From DATHGT01 sp035317605 (GTDB lineage: Bacteria > Methylomirabilota > Methylomirabilia > Rokubacteriales > CSP1-6), in NCBI GenBank assembly GCA_035317605.1, contig DATHGT010000030.1, positions 1 to 16,216 of the forward strand: a DNA stretch of 16,216 nucleotides, read 5' to 3'. The translations under genes were made by a program, and so were the position numbers. Below are positions 1 through 7,430 of the stretch, piece after piece. The notes beneath the pieces were generated by a model that saw nothing but the letters and a program-made list of their open reading frames with translations, was not told the origin of the DNA and did no database searches. The stretch's first letter is position 1. The number at the start of each line of letters is the position of its first letter.

Positions 1-138
1 CGCGATGGTCACGTGCCAGGCCTGGGTGAGCTGGCCGGCCGGCGCCTGCTGGGCGACGGCCGGGGCCGCGCCGCCAACGGTGACGGCGAGGGCAATGAGC
101 AGCACGATGAGGCTCGTCGAATAACGCCAGGGAATCAT
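1..138 (-). CDS. ABC transporter substrate-binding protein, family 5, N-terminal part only
   Basis: Only the first 46 codons lie in the window; the gene runs off the left edge. The reading frame starts at the ATG complementary to 136-138 and is preceded by a strong Shine-Dalgarno AGGAGG (complement of about 145-150). The protein begins with a Sec signal peptide: a short polar start, a hydrophobic stretch (residues 10-21), then a likely cleavage at APAVA|QQ after residue 29. The mature start, GQLTQAWHVTIA, aligns with GEMRWALYITLA in the divergent gene at 299, sharing the G-x-[LM]-x-x-A-x-x-x-T-x-A pattern, so the two are probably paralogous periplasmic binding proteins of an oligopeptide/dipeptide-type importer. 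No permease or ATPase for it is visible; they may lie to the left. The family call rests on this short similarity. Confidence 0.72.
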   Translation of the reverse strand, partial: MIPWRYSTSLIVLLIALAVTVGGAAPAVAQQAPAGQLTQAWHVTIA

Positions 139-180
139 GCGATTCCTCCTGTATGCGTGGGAAGTCCTGCCGATGGCCAG

Positions 181-209
181 AGGATGAGGGCGGAGCGTCC
201 CGCCGTCAA
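181..209 (-). promoter_or_regulatory. Candidate sigma70-type promoter for the leftward binding-protein gene
   Basis: Reading the minus strand, TTGACG (complement of 204-209) is followed after exactly 17 nt by CATCCT (complement of 181-186). This resembles -35/-10 elements, and a start about 40 nt upstream of the leftward ATG would include its Shine-Dalgarno. The spacer holds GGCGG-N6-CCGCC (189-204), a short inverted repeat that could bind a regulator. The -10 is a weak match, so this is a prediction only. Confidence 0.45.
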
Positions 210-230
210 GAGCGCTCGCCGGCTCGGCTC

Positions 231-257
231 GCGTTCCGAACGCTCGCCGCATATGCT
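231..257 (+). promoter_or_regulatory. Candidate promoter with palindromic operator for the rightward binding-protein gene
   Basis: A TATGCT box (252-257) resembling a -10 element sits about 40 nt upstream of the ATG at 299. Just before it, 231-243 reads GCGTTC-C-GAACGC, a perfect 6+1+6 palindrome lying where a -35 would be. No convincing -35 hexamer is seen. This is consistent with an operator for a dimeric regulator, or with an activator-dependent promoter. The same TATGCT hexamer recurs before the response-regulator gene (7986-7991). Confidence 0.4.
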
Positions 258-298
258 AGCGGCCATCGCCTGAGACGTAGACCCGTCGAGGAGGACTC

Positions 299-1837
299 AT
301 GACCCGATTCGTGATCGCACTGTTGCTCGTGGCCGCCCTGGCCGGCAACGCCGTGGCCCAGCCGAAGTCGGCGCCCGCGAAGCCGGAGGGCGAGATGCGC
401 TGGGCGCTCTACATCACGCTGGCTCCGGCCTGGTTCGACCCGGGCGAGGTGACCGCGGGATTCATCACGCCGTTCTGGGTGCTCTACGCCATGCACGACG
501 CGCTGTTCAAGGCCATGCCGGGCAGCATGATGGCGCCGAGCCTGGCCGAGTCGTGGACGGTGAGCCCGGATCAGAAGACGTACGAGTTCAAGATCCGCGA
601 GGGCCTGAAGTTCCACAACGGCGATCCGTTCACCACTGAGGACGTGCTGTTCAGCTATCAGCGCTCCAAGGTCGGCAAGTCGCTCAAGGACAAGGTGCGG
701 AGCGTGGAGATCGTGAGCCCGTCGCGCATTCGCTTCCAGCTCCACGAGCCGTTCCCGGACTTCATGACCTTCTACGGCACGCTGGCCAGCGGCGCGTCGT
801 GGGTCGTGCCCAAGAAGTACGTCGAGAAGGTCGGCGACGACGGCTTCAAGAAGCATCCCATCGGGCTGGGGCCGTACAAGTTCGTGAGCCACACGCCCGG
901 CGTCGAGCTGGTCATGGAGGCCAACGAGAGCTACTGGCGCAAGATGCCCTCGGTGAAGCGGCTGGTGTTCAAGGTCGCTCCCGAGGCCACCACCCGGGCG
1001 GCCATGGTCAAGCGGGGCGAGGTCGACGTCGCTTACATGCTCGACACCCCGACCGCGCTCGAGCTGAAGCGCGATCCCAACCTCAGGCTCGGGTTCTCGG
1101 GGGCCATCGGCGTGCACTTCCTCGACTTCTTCGACCAGTGGGATCCGAAGTCGCCGTGGTCGGAGCGTCGCGTGCGGCTGGCCGCCAACCACTCCGTCGA
1201 CCGCAAGTCGATCAGCGAGGCCGAGACGCTCGGCGCCGCCCGCCTGACCGGCAGCATGGTCCCGCGCTCGTTCGAGTTTGCGTTGACGCTGCCGGCCTAC
1301 GAGTACGATCCCACCAAGGCCAAGCAGCTCCTGGCCGACGCCGGGTATCCCAACGGCTTCGACGGCGGCGACTTCTATCCCTATCCCCCGTACACCGCGA
1401 CCGGTGAGGCCATCGTCTCCAACTTCGGTTCGGTGGGCATCCGGATGAAGGTGCGCACGATGGAGCGCGCGGCCTTCCAGTCCGCGTGGCTCGCCAAGAA
1501 GCTCCACGGTGTGTGCATGTGCACGGTGGCTTCGTACGGTAACGCGGCCACCCGCCTGGCCGAGCAGGTGCAAAAGGACGGCGCCTACGCACGCGGCGTC
1601 GACCCCGACGTCGAGGCGCTCTACCACAAGCAGTCCCGCGAGACCGACAAGAAGAAGCGCGAGGTGATGCTGCACCAGATGCAGCAGCTGCTCTACGACC
1701 GGGCGCGGTTCGGCCCCATGTGGGAATTCATCTGGCCCAGCGCGATCGGCCCGCGGGTGGCCGAGGCGGGGCTGATGCTGATCGATCCCTATCCGTGGTC
1801 CGCCCCGCTGGAAGACGTCCGCCTCAAGGCCAAGTAA
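299..1837 (+). CDS. ABC transporter substrate-binding protein, family 5 (peptide/oligopeptide type)
   Basis: This 512-residue protein is a periplasmic solute-binding component of a DppA/OppA-type ABC importer. The ATG at 299 has a strong Shine-Dalgarno (GAGGAGGA, 288-295). Residues 1-20 form a Sec signal peptide ending AVA|Q with no lipobox cysteine, so the mature protein should be soluble in the periplasm. The SBP_bac_5 signature is clear around residues 83-120 (AESWTVSPDQKTYEFKIREG and then KFHNGDP, TEDVLFSY). Length matches the family. It is divergent from a related partial gene at 1-138 and no permease or ATPase genes are adjacent, so its partners are elsewhere or it shares a transporter. 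Family members carry peptides, nickel, glycosides and many other ligands; the ligand cannot be read from sequence. A stem-loop follows the stop codon. Confidence 0.93.
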   Translation: MTRFVIALLLVAALAGNAVAQPKSAPAKPEGEMRWALYITLAPAWFDPGEVTAGFITPFWVLYAMHDALFKAMPGSMMAPSLAESWTVSPDQKTYEFKIREGLKFHNGDPFTTEDVLFSYQRSKVGKSLKDKVRSVEIVSPSRIRFQLHEPFPDFMTFYGTLASGASWVVPKKYVEKVGDDGFKKHPIGLGPYKFVSHTPGVELVMEANESYWRKMPSVKRLVFKVAPEATTRAAMVKRGEVDVAYMLDTPTALELKRDPNLRLGFSGAIGVHFLDFFDQWDPKSPWSERRVRLAANHSVDRKSISEAETLGAARLTGSMVPRSFEFALTLPAYEYDPTKAKQLLADAGYPNGFDGGDFYPYPPYTATGEAIVSNFGSVGIRMKVRTMERAAFQSAWLAKKLHGVCMCTVASYGNAATRLAEQVQKDGAYARGVDPDVEALYHKQSRETDKKKREVMLHQMQQLLYDRARFGPMWEFIWPSAIGPRVAEAGLMLIDPYPWSAPLEDVRLKAK

Positions 1838-1846
1838 CACGCGCGC

Positions 1847-1897
1847 CGCCACGCTCGACGCGCCCCGGCAAAACCGTGGCGCTCCTCGAGCGTGGCG
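1847..1897 (+). terminator. Stem-loop after the binding-protein gene, possible terminator
   Basis: A perfect 12-nt inverted repeat (CGCCACGCTCGA at 1847-1858 and its complement at 1886-1897) begins 9 nt after the stop codon of the binding-protein gene. A further GCGCC/GGCGC pair (1860-1864 and 1878-1882) extends the stem around a short loop containing AAAA. There is no U-tract, so it is not a canonical intrinsic terminator. It could terminate with factor help, protect the 3' end, or act in the leader of the exporter gene at 1921. Confidence 0.45.
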
Positions 1898-1899
1898 CG

Positions 1900-1905
1900 T
1901 ATCCT
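1900..1905 (+). promoter_or_regulatory. Candidate -10 element of the exporter-hydrolase-CoA-transferase cluster
   Basis: TATCCT lies 15 nt upstream of the ATG at 1921, immediately after the stem-loop. No Shine-Dalgarno precedes that ATG. If this is the -10, the transcript would start around 1912 and the leader would be only about 9 nt, that is near-leaderless. No -35 is evident. Confidence 0.3.
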
Positions 1906-1920
1906 GTCGCGGGCCCGGCA

Positions 1921-3525
1921 ATGACGCCGCCATCACCGGAAGCACCGATCCCCCCCGCGCAGAAATGGGCCATCACCCTGACCGTCATGGTCGTGGCCTT
2001 CATGCAGATCCTCGACACCAGCGTGGCCAACGTCATCCTGCCGCATCTCCAGGGCACGCTCTCAGCCGGACTCGACGAGGTCTCGTGGGTGATCACGTCG
2101 TACCTCGCCGCCAACGCGGTGGTCATTCCGGCCACGGGCTGGCTGGTCGGGCTGTTCGGGCGCAAGCGGGTGTTCATGGTCTGCTCGTGCCTGTTCGTGG
2201 TCAGCTCGTTCGTCTCCGGCGCGGCGCCCGATCTGACCACGCTCATCGTCGCCCGCATCTTCCAGGGCCTCGGCGGCGGGCCGATCATCCCGCTCTCGCA
2301 GGCCATCCTCTGGGAGATCTTTCCGTTCCATCAGCGCGGCCTGGCCATGGCCGTGTGGGGGCTGGGCTTCATCGTCGCGCCCATCCTGGGCCCGACCTTC
2401 GGCGGCTATCTCGCCGACGAGTGGTCGTGGCGCTGGATCTTCTACATCAACCTGCCCATCGGCATCCTCGGCTTCATGATGGCCGGCGCCTTCCTGTTCG
2501 ATCCGCCGTACCTGCGCAAGGTCGTGCACATCGACTGGTGGGGGCTCGGCCTCATGGTGATCGGGTTCGCCTGCCTTCAGTTCGTGCTGGACCGGGGCGA
2601 GCGCGAGGACTGGTTCGAGTCGTCGACGATCGTCGCGCTGGCCGTCACCGCGGTCCTGGCCCTCATCGCGTTCGTGATGCGCGAGCTCCTGGCCCACGAT
2701 CCCATCCTCGACCTGAGGGTGTTCAGGGACGTCAACTTTGCCACCGGCGCCACGCTCAGCGCGGTGGTCGGCTTCGGGATGTACGCGAGCATGCTGCTGG
2801 TCGCCGTGTTCACGCAGAAGCTCCTCGGCTATGACGCCTGGACGGCGGGGCTGGTGCTGGCGCCCGGGGGCGTGGGGAACATCTTCTCGCTGTTCGCGTC
2901 CGGCATCGTGACCCGCGTCGACCAGCGGCTGATGCTGGCCTTCGGCTGCGTCCTCAACGCGGTCAGTCTCTACGCCATGACCTCGCTGACGCTCGGCATG
3001 GATTACTGGAGCCTGGCCTGGCCGCGCTTCCTCCAGGGCTTCGCCGCCGGCTTCATCTACGTGCCGATGTCGACGCTCACGCTGGCGACCATCCGCCGCG
3101 ACAAGCTCGTCAACGCGACGGCCGCCTACAGCATGCTCCGCAACGTCGGGGGCAGCATCGGCATCGCGGTGGTCGCCACGCTGCTGGCCCGGCGGAGCCA
3201 GTACCACCAGGCCACGCTGGTGAGCCACATCGACCTCTGGGATCCCCAGACGCAGGAACGGCTCGCCCGCTGGACGAACTATTTCACGACCCTCGGCAGC
3301 GATCAATTCACCGCCCAGCGTCGGGCCGTGGGCATGATCTATCGTGAGACCGTCGCCCAGGCCCAGCTTCTCGCGTACACCGACGACTTCTGGCTGCTGG
3401 CCGTGATGTTCGCGCTGGTCCCGCTGGTGCTGCCGCTGATGCGCCGGATCCGGCTGGAGCCGAAATCCGTCCCCGCGAAGGAATCCACCGAAGCCCGCAC
3501 CCACGCCGAGGAAGGCGCGGTGTGA
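1921..3525 (+). CDS. MFS drug-type exporter, DHA2 (EmrB/QacA) family
   Basis: This 534-residue inner-membrane protein is a proton-driven antiporter of the 14-helix DHA2 group. The start at 1921 is chosen because the first helix (from about residue 16) follows it directly; the frame is open further upstream but that stretch is not membrane-like. Family motifs are plain: motif D1 LDTSVANVILP (31-41), motif A around LFGRKR (78-83), motif C with GPTFGG (about 157-162) and the following WSWRWIFYINLPIG, typical of EmrB. No EmrA-type adaptor gene is beside it, so it may work alone across the inner membrane. It heads a cluster with a hydrolase, a metallo-beta-lactamase-fold lipoprotein and a CoA-transferase, suggesting export of a substrate, intermediate or toxic analogue of that pathway. 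The substrate is unknown. Confidence 0.93.
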   Translation: MTPPSPEAPIPPAQKWAITLTVMVVAFMQILDTSVANVILPHLQGTLSAGLDEVSWVITSYLAANAVVIPATGWLVGLFGRKRVFMVCSCLFVVSSFVSGAAPDLTTLIVARIFQGLGGGPIIPLSQAILWEIFPFHQRGLAMAVWGLGFIVAPILGPTFGGYLADEWSWRWIFYINLPIGILGFMMAGAFLFDPPYLRKVVHIDWWGLGLMVIGFACLQFVLDRGEREDWFESSTIVALAVTAVLALIAFVMRELLAHDPILDLRVFRDVNFATGATLSAVVGFGMYASMLLVAVFTQKLLGYDAWTAGLVLAPGGVGNIFSLFASGIVTRVDQRLMLAFGCVLNAVSLYAMTSLTLGMDYWSLAWPRFLQGFAAGFIYVPMSTLTLATIRRDKLVNATAAYSMLRNVGGSIGIAVVATLLARRSQYHQATLVSHIDLWDPQTQERLARWTNYFTTLGSDQFTAQRRAVGMIYRETVAQAQLLAYTDDFWLLAVMFALVPLVLPLMRRIRLEPKSVPAKESTEARTHAEEGAV

Positions 3526-3545
3526 CGACGGAAAGGATCACGACC

Positions 3546-4382
3546 ATGGCTCGCGCATTCGAGGAGAAGACCGTCACCCTGACGAACGGGCTCACGCTGC
3601 ACTACTACGAATGGCCGGGAGCCGGGCCGACGCTGGTGCTGCTGCATCCGTCCTCGGGTTACGGGCGCATGTGGGAGTGGACGGTGGACAAGCTCGGCGA
3701 TCGGTTTCACGTGTACGCGCTCGACCAGCGCGGCCACGGCGACAGCGGCCGCCCCGACGGCGACTACTCGGCCGAGGAGTACGCCCAGGACCTGTATCTG
3801 TTCTTCCGCCAGGTCGGGATCGATCGGGCGGTGATCGCCGGACAGTCGCTCGGCGGCCGGGTCGGCATGGTGTTCGCCGCCACGTGGCCGCAGCACACCC
3901 AGGCGGTGGGGCTGGTCGGCGGGCCGCACGCGAGCAACTTCTTCCCCACCCGGGAGGCGACGATCGGCGTGCTGGGCGCGGCACAGCGAATGCTCGAGTC
4001 GAAGACCGAGTTCCCGTCGCGCGAGGCCGCGCTGGAGGCGCTGCGCGCCACGCGTCCCCGTGACCGCGAGGAGGCGCGGCGCCATCGCATCGAGCACAAC
4101 ATGGTGTCGACGCCCGGCGGCGTGGCGTTCAAGTACGACAAGGTCCGCGTGGCCATCGGTCTGGCCCACATGGCCGACGATCTCAGGAAGTACGCGGCGA
4201 AGACCGCGTGTCCGGTGGCGATCCTGCGCGGCGACAGCGGCGCCGAGCTGGGCGCCGAGCTCGCCAAGGAGATCGCCACGAGCTGGAAGAACGCCCACGT
4301 GATCGACGTCGAGGGCGACTACGCGCTCCAGATGGAAAACCCGGCCGGGCTGGCCAGGGCCCTGACCGATTTCATCCGATGA
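3546..4382 (+). CDS. Alpha/beta-hydrolase-fold protein with an atypical catalytic triad
   Basis: This 278-residue protein has the alpha/beta-hydrolase fold: oxyanion-loop region LLHPSSGYG (32-40), DQRGHGDSG (60-68) and the nucleophile elbow GQSLGG with Ser101. The ATG at 3546 is preferred because GGAAAGGA lies 8 nt before it; a GTG at 3522 overlapping the upstream stop (GTGA) is an alternative adding 8 residues. The C-terminal segment that normally supplies the catalytic histidine (GxGHxxxxExP) reads EGDYALQMENP, with Asp258 (codon 4317-4319) where His is expected; GAC differs from CAC by one base. The acid position also looks altered (RGDSGAELG, 228-236). It may be inactive, use another mechanism, or have a substituted triad. 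The gene overlaps the next start by ATGA. Family members include esterases, C-C hydrolases and dehalogenases. Confidence 0.87.
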   Translation: MARAFEEKTVTLTNGLTLHYYEWPGAGPTLVLLHPSSGYGRMWEWTVDKLGDRFHVYALDQRGHGDSGRPDGDYSAEEYAQDLYLFFRQVGIDRAVIAGQSLGGRVGMVFAATWPQHTQAVGLVGGPHASNFFPTREATIGVLGAAQRMLESKTEFPSREAALEALRATRPRDREEARRHRIEHNMVSTPGGVAFKYDKVRVAIGLAHMADDLRKYAAKTACPVAILRGDSGAELGAELAKEIATSWKNAHVIDVEGDYALQMENPAGLARALTDFIR

Positions 4383-5974
4383 AGCGCGCGCTGGTCCTGC
4401 TCGCGATCTCGCCCTTCGTGGTGTCGTGCGCGACCGTTCACACCCGCGGACGCGCGCTCGTGACCCGCGGCGTCCAGGTGATGGGAGGCGCCGACAAGCT
4501 GGCGGCGGTCAAGACTGTCTTGGTGATGGCGACGGTGAAGCAGTGGGAGCCCGAGCAGTCGATGATCCCGGGCGGTGAGATGCGGTACGCCAACGAGGCC
4601 ACCGTCGAGGCGGTGGCCGACGTGGCCAGCCGCGCCGCCCGCCTCGACATCGTGCGCAAGTTCGAATATCCGGCGCCGCGCACGTTCACGTTCAGCGAGA
4701 TCGTCACGCCGGACGCGGGGTACGTGGCCGGCATCGACAGCAACGGACGGAACAAGCAGAGCCTGGAGTCGAACCCGCCGGCCCACGCCATGTCGGGCCT
4801 GCGCCTGGCCGCCACCCAGCGCGAGCTGCGGCGCGCCTCGACGCTGCTGGTGCTCGAGATGTACAAGAACCCGGATCGCGTCTCCGGCATCGGCGACGTC
4901 ACGGTGGGCGGCGTCGCCTATCCGACCGCGGAGTACCGCGCGACCGACGATCTGACGTTCACGGTCATGTTCGACCGCGCCACGGGGCTGCCCGCGCGCA
5001 TCCGCACCAACGACTACGACAACATCTGGGGTGACGTGACGTTCGACCTCGTGCTGTCGGACTGGCGCGCGATCGACGGCATCCAGGTCGCGACGAGCCG
5101 GAAGTACGAGCTGAACGGCCGTCCCGTCATGGACGTCAGGATCACCGAGGCCAAGGTCAACGCGCCGATCGCCGCCGACCGGCTGGCCATTCCCGCGGCG
5201 TTCAAGGCCGGCGCGTCCAAGCCGGCGACGGGCGCGGTGCCGTACCAGTGGGTCATCCGACGCCAGTTCATCGGCACCTACCTCGATTCCGACGTGCCGA
5301 GCTACGACGCGCGGGCCACGACGTCGCTGAGGCTGGTGGAGCTGGCGCCGGGCGTGCAGCACGTCGTCGGCGGCTCGCACAACGCGCTGGCCGTCGAGAT
5401 GCGCGATCACCTGATCGTGTTCGACGCGCCGGTGAGCGACTGGCATTCGAACTGGGTGCTCAAGGCCGCGGGCGAGAAGTATCCGAACAAGCCCGTGAAG
5501 TTCCTCGTGCTCACCCATCACCACATGGACCACGCCGGCGGCCTGCGCGCGTACGCGGCGCAGGGCGCGACCCTCGTGGTGGGCAAGGGCGCCGCCGACC
5601 ACTTCCGGCGCGTGCTCGCCGCGCCGTTCACCCGCAACCCCGATCTCTCGTCGCGCGACTTGAGCCGGGCCGAGATCATCGAGGTCGCCGACAAGCGCGT
5701 ATTCGGGGACGGCCAACGCGAAGTCCACGCGTACCTGCTCGATAACCCCCACGCCACCGCGACCCTGATCGGCTACGTGCCCGCCGCGCGCCTCGGCTTC
5801 GTCACCGACGTGTGGAGTCCGGGCGCCGGCGCATTACCCAGCGCGATCACCTCACCGCTCGCCGCGCTCGTGGCCGGAGTGCAGCGGGCCGGCATCGCGC
5901 CCGTCAAGTTCGCGGGCGGTCACGGGTCCACCGCCGACTACGCGCCCCTCGCCGCGTTGGCGGAGAAAAAATGA
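4379..5974 (+). CDS. Lipoprotein with metallo-beta-lactamase-fold hydrolase domain
   Basis: This 531-residue protein begins with a short lipoprotein-like signal (MKRALVLLAISPFVVSC, Cys17 as lipidation candidate; the lipobox VVSC is acceptable but not ideal). Residues about 20-275 form a beta-rich region resembling LolA/LppX-like outer-membrane lipoprotein-sorting folds; that is a guess from pattern. The C-terminal half is a metallo-beta-lactamase domain: THHHMDH gives the HxHxDH motif (His380, His382, Asp384, His385), with His458 in DNPHATAT, Asp477 in FVTDVWSPG and His515 in GGHG as the other likely ligands of a di-metal site. All expected ligands are present, so it should be an active hydrolase outside the cytoplasm. 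Its ATG overlaps the hydrolase stop (ATGA) and its stop overlaps the CoA-transferase start (ATGA), implying translational coupling. The substrate is unknown. Confidence 0.88.
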   Translation: MKRALVLLAISPFVVSCATVHTRGRALVTRGVQVMGGADKLAAVKTVLVMATVKQWEPEQSMIPGGEMRYANEATVEAVADVASRAARLDIVRKFEYPAPRTFTFSEIVTPDAGYVAGIDSNGRNKQSLESNPPAHAMSGLRLAATQRELRRASTLLVLEMYKNPDRVSGIGDVTVGGVAYPTAEYRATDDLTFTVMFDRATGLPARIRTNDYDNIWGDVTFDLVLSDWRAIDGIQVATSRKYELNGRPVMDVRITEAKVNAPIAADRLAIPAAFKAGASKPATGAVPYQWVIRRQFIGTYLDSDVPSYDARATTSLRLVELAPGVQHVVGGSHNALAVEMRDHLIVFDAPVSDWHSNWVLKAAGEKYPNKPVKFLVLTHHHMDHAGGLRAYAAQGATLVVGKGAADHFRRVLAAPFTRNPDLSSRDLSRAEIIEVADKRVFGDGQREVHAYLLDNPHATATLIGYVPAARLGFVTDVWSPGAGALPSAITSPLAALVAGVQRAGIAPVKFAGGHGSTADYAPLAALAEKK

Positions 5975-7167
5975 CGACCCAAGCGCTGACGGGAATCCGC
6001 GTCGTCGACCTGACGAACAACCAGGCCGGGCCGTCCTGCGGCCAGATGCTGGCGTGGCTGGGCGCCGACGTGATCAAGGTCGAGGAGCCGGGGCAGGGGG
6101 ACGCCGCGCGGACCACGCTGCGCGATCGCCCTGACGCAGACAGCCTGTTCTATCTCTCGTTCAACGGCAACAAGCGGAGCCTCACCCTCAACCTCAAGCA
6201 CCCGCGCGCCAAGGAAGTCTTCCGCGCGCTGCTGGCCAAGGCCGACGTGCTGCTCGAGAACTTCGGCCCCGGCGTGATCGAGCGCCTCGGCTTCGGCTAT
6301 CCGACGCTGCGCGAGCTGAACCCGCGGCTGGTGTTCGCGAGCATCAAGGGCTTCGGCACGTACGGGCCGTACCGCGACTACAAGAGCTACGAGCCCGTGG
6401 CCCAGGCCATGGGTGGGGCCATGAGCGTCACCGGCGAGGCCGACGGCCCGCCCACCTACATGTGGCCGTCGATCGGCGACTCCGGTACCGGCATGCACTG
6501 CGTGATCGGCATCCTCGCCGCGCTCATGCAGCGCCACGCCACCGGCCAGGGCCAGCGCGTCGAGGTCTCGATGCAGGACGCGGTGGTCAATCTCATCCGC
6601 GTGAGCATCCGCGATCACCAGCGGCTGGGCAAGCCGATGGGGCGCACCGGCAACCAGCTCGGCGCCGGCGTGCCGGGGACGACGTATCGCTGCCGCCCCG
6701 GCGGTCCCAACGACTACGTGTTCGTCTTCGCCCAGCAGCAGATGTGGCATCCGCTCCTGCGGGCCATGGACCGCGAGGATCTCATCGGCGACGCGCGCTA
6801 CGAGACCGGCGCCGCGCGCTGGCAGCGCAAGGCCGAGGTCGACGCGCTGGTGGAAGCGTGGACGTCGGAGCGGACCAAGCACGAGGTGATGAAGATCCTC
6901 GCGGGCGCCGGCGTGCCCTGCGGCGCCTGCCTCGACACCGGCGAGGTGCTCGAGGACCCGCACCTGCGCGAGCGCGAGATGATCGTGGAGGTCGAGCACC
7001 CCGTGCGCGGCCGCTACGTCACGGTCGGCAACCCGATCAAGCTCTCGGACTCGCCGACCACCATCGGCCCCGCGCCGCTGCTCGGCCAGCATCGTCACGA
7101 GATCCTGCGCGAGCTGGGGTACGGCGACGCCGACATCGAGTCGCTGGCCAAGGACGGCGCGATCTGA
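5971..7167 (+). CDS. CaiB/BaiF family CoA-transferase (formyl-CoA-transferase-like)
   Basis: This 398-residue protein is a family III CoA-transferase, moving CoA between an acyl-CoA donor and a carboxylic acid in the cytoplasm. The start at 5971 overlaps the upstream stop (ATGA). It carries the N-terminal GIRVVDLT and GADVIKVE, KRSLTLNLKHP, and the central block GDSGTGMH (169-176) followed by MQDAVVNLIRVSIRDHQR. This closely resembles formyl-CoA:oxalate CoA-transferase, where the matching Asp169 forms the aspartyl-CoA thioester; here that is Asp170. The C-terminal GVPCG and APLLGQH are also conserved. The flexible glycine loop of formyl-CoA-transferase is less glycine-rich here (GNQLGAGV), so the acid substrate may differ. 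The context with an exporter and hydrolases suggests activation of a carboxylate released by the module. No oxalyl-CoA decarboxylase is adjacent. Confidence 0.93.
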   Translation: MTTQALTGIRVVDLTNNQAGPSCGQMLAWLGADVIKVEEPGQGDAARTTLRDRPDADSLFYLSFNGNKRSLTLNLKHPRAKEVFRALLAKADVLLENFGPGVIERLGFGYPTLRELNPRLVFASIKGFGTYGPYRDYKSYEPVAQAMGGAMSVTGEADGPPTYMWPSIGDSGTGMHCVIGILAALMQRHATGQGQRVEVSMQDAVVNLIRVSIRDHQRLGKPMGRTGNQLGAGVPGTTYRCRPGGPNDYVFVFAQQQMWHPLLRAMDREDLIGDARYETGAARWQRKAEVDALVEAWTSERTKHEVMKILAGAGVPCGACLDTGEVLEDPHLREREMIVEVEHPVRGRYVTVGNPIKLSDSPTTIGPAPLLGQHRHEILRELGYGDADIESLAKDGAI

Positions 7168-7186
7168 TCATCCGGCGGCGGAGACC

Positions 7187-7426
7187 GTGCCGGTCGCGCT
7201 GATCCCGTTCTGGCGTCTCCGTCAACACGCGGTCTCCGAAGAAGCCGTCCGCGGCGGCTCCCGCCGCCGCGCCCTCGATCGCACCTGGCCCCTGCCCGAG
7301 CCCGTCCGCGAACGCCTGCGCCCCCTCCTCGAACCGCTCGGCTTCGACCTCGCCCGCCCGGTCTCCGTGAGCGAGCCCGCGGGGCAGGACGCGCTTCGCT
7401 TCGATCAGCAAGACGCCGCCGGCTGA
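7187..7426 (+). CDS. Small hypothetical protein, 79 aa
   Basis: A GTG-started frame 19 nt after the CoA-transferase stop, with GGCGGCGGAG just before it as a weak ribosome-binding site. The codons show the same strong third-position G/C preference as the neighbouring genes, which supports real coding. The product is Arg/Pro-rich, without signal peptide or membrane segment; a helical stretch around LPEPVRERLRPLLEPLGFDL is predicted by eye. I do not recognise a family. It may be the last gene of the upstream cluster or a remnant of a longer gene. The CpxR-like box starts 4 nt after its stop. Confidence 0.5.
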   Translation: MPVALIPFWRLRQHAVSEEAVRGGSRRRALDRTWPLPEPVRERLRPLLEPLGFDLARPVSVSEPAGQDALRFDQQDAAG

Positions 7427-7430
7427 CCCG

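Noticed and set aside
206..1945. Long minus-strand frame (579 codons) opposite the binding-protein gene
   Set aside because: It is the antisense shadow of a well-supported gene in GC-rich DNA; the translation is Arg/His/Gly-rich with no recognisable domain.
2062..3504. Long minus-strand frame opposite the MFS exporter
   Set aside because: Antisense shadow: hydrophilic, His/Asp/Arg-rich product; the + strand frame has clear MFS motifs.
3522..3545. GTG at 3522 overlapping the exporter stop as the hydrolase start
   Set aside because: The ATG at 3546 has a well-placed GGAAAGGA ribosome-binding site, and the extra 8 residues add nothing to the fold; kept only as an alternative.
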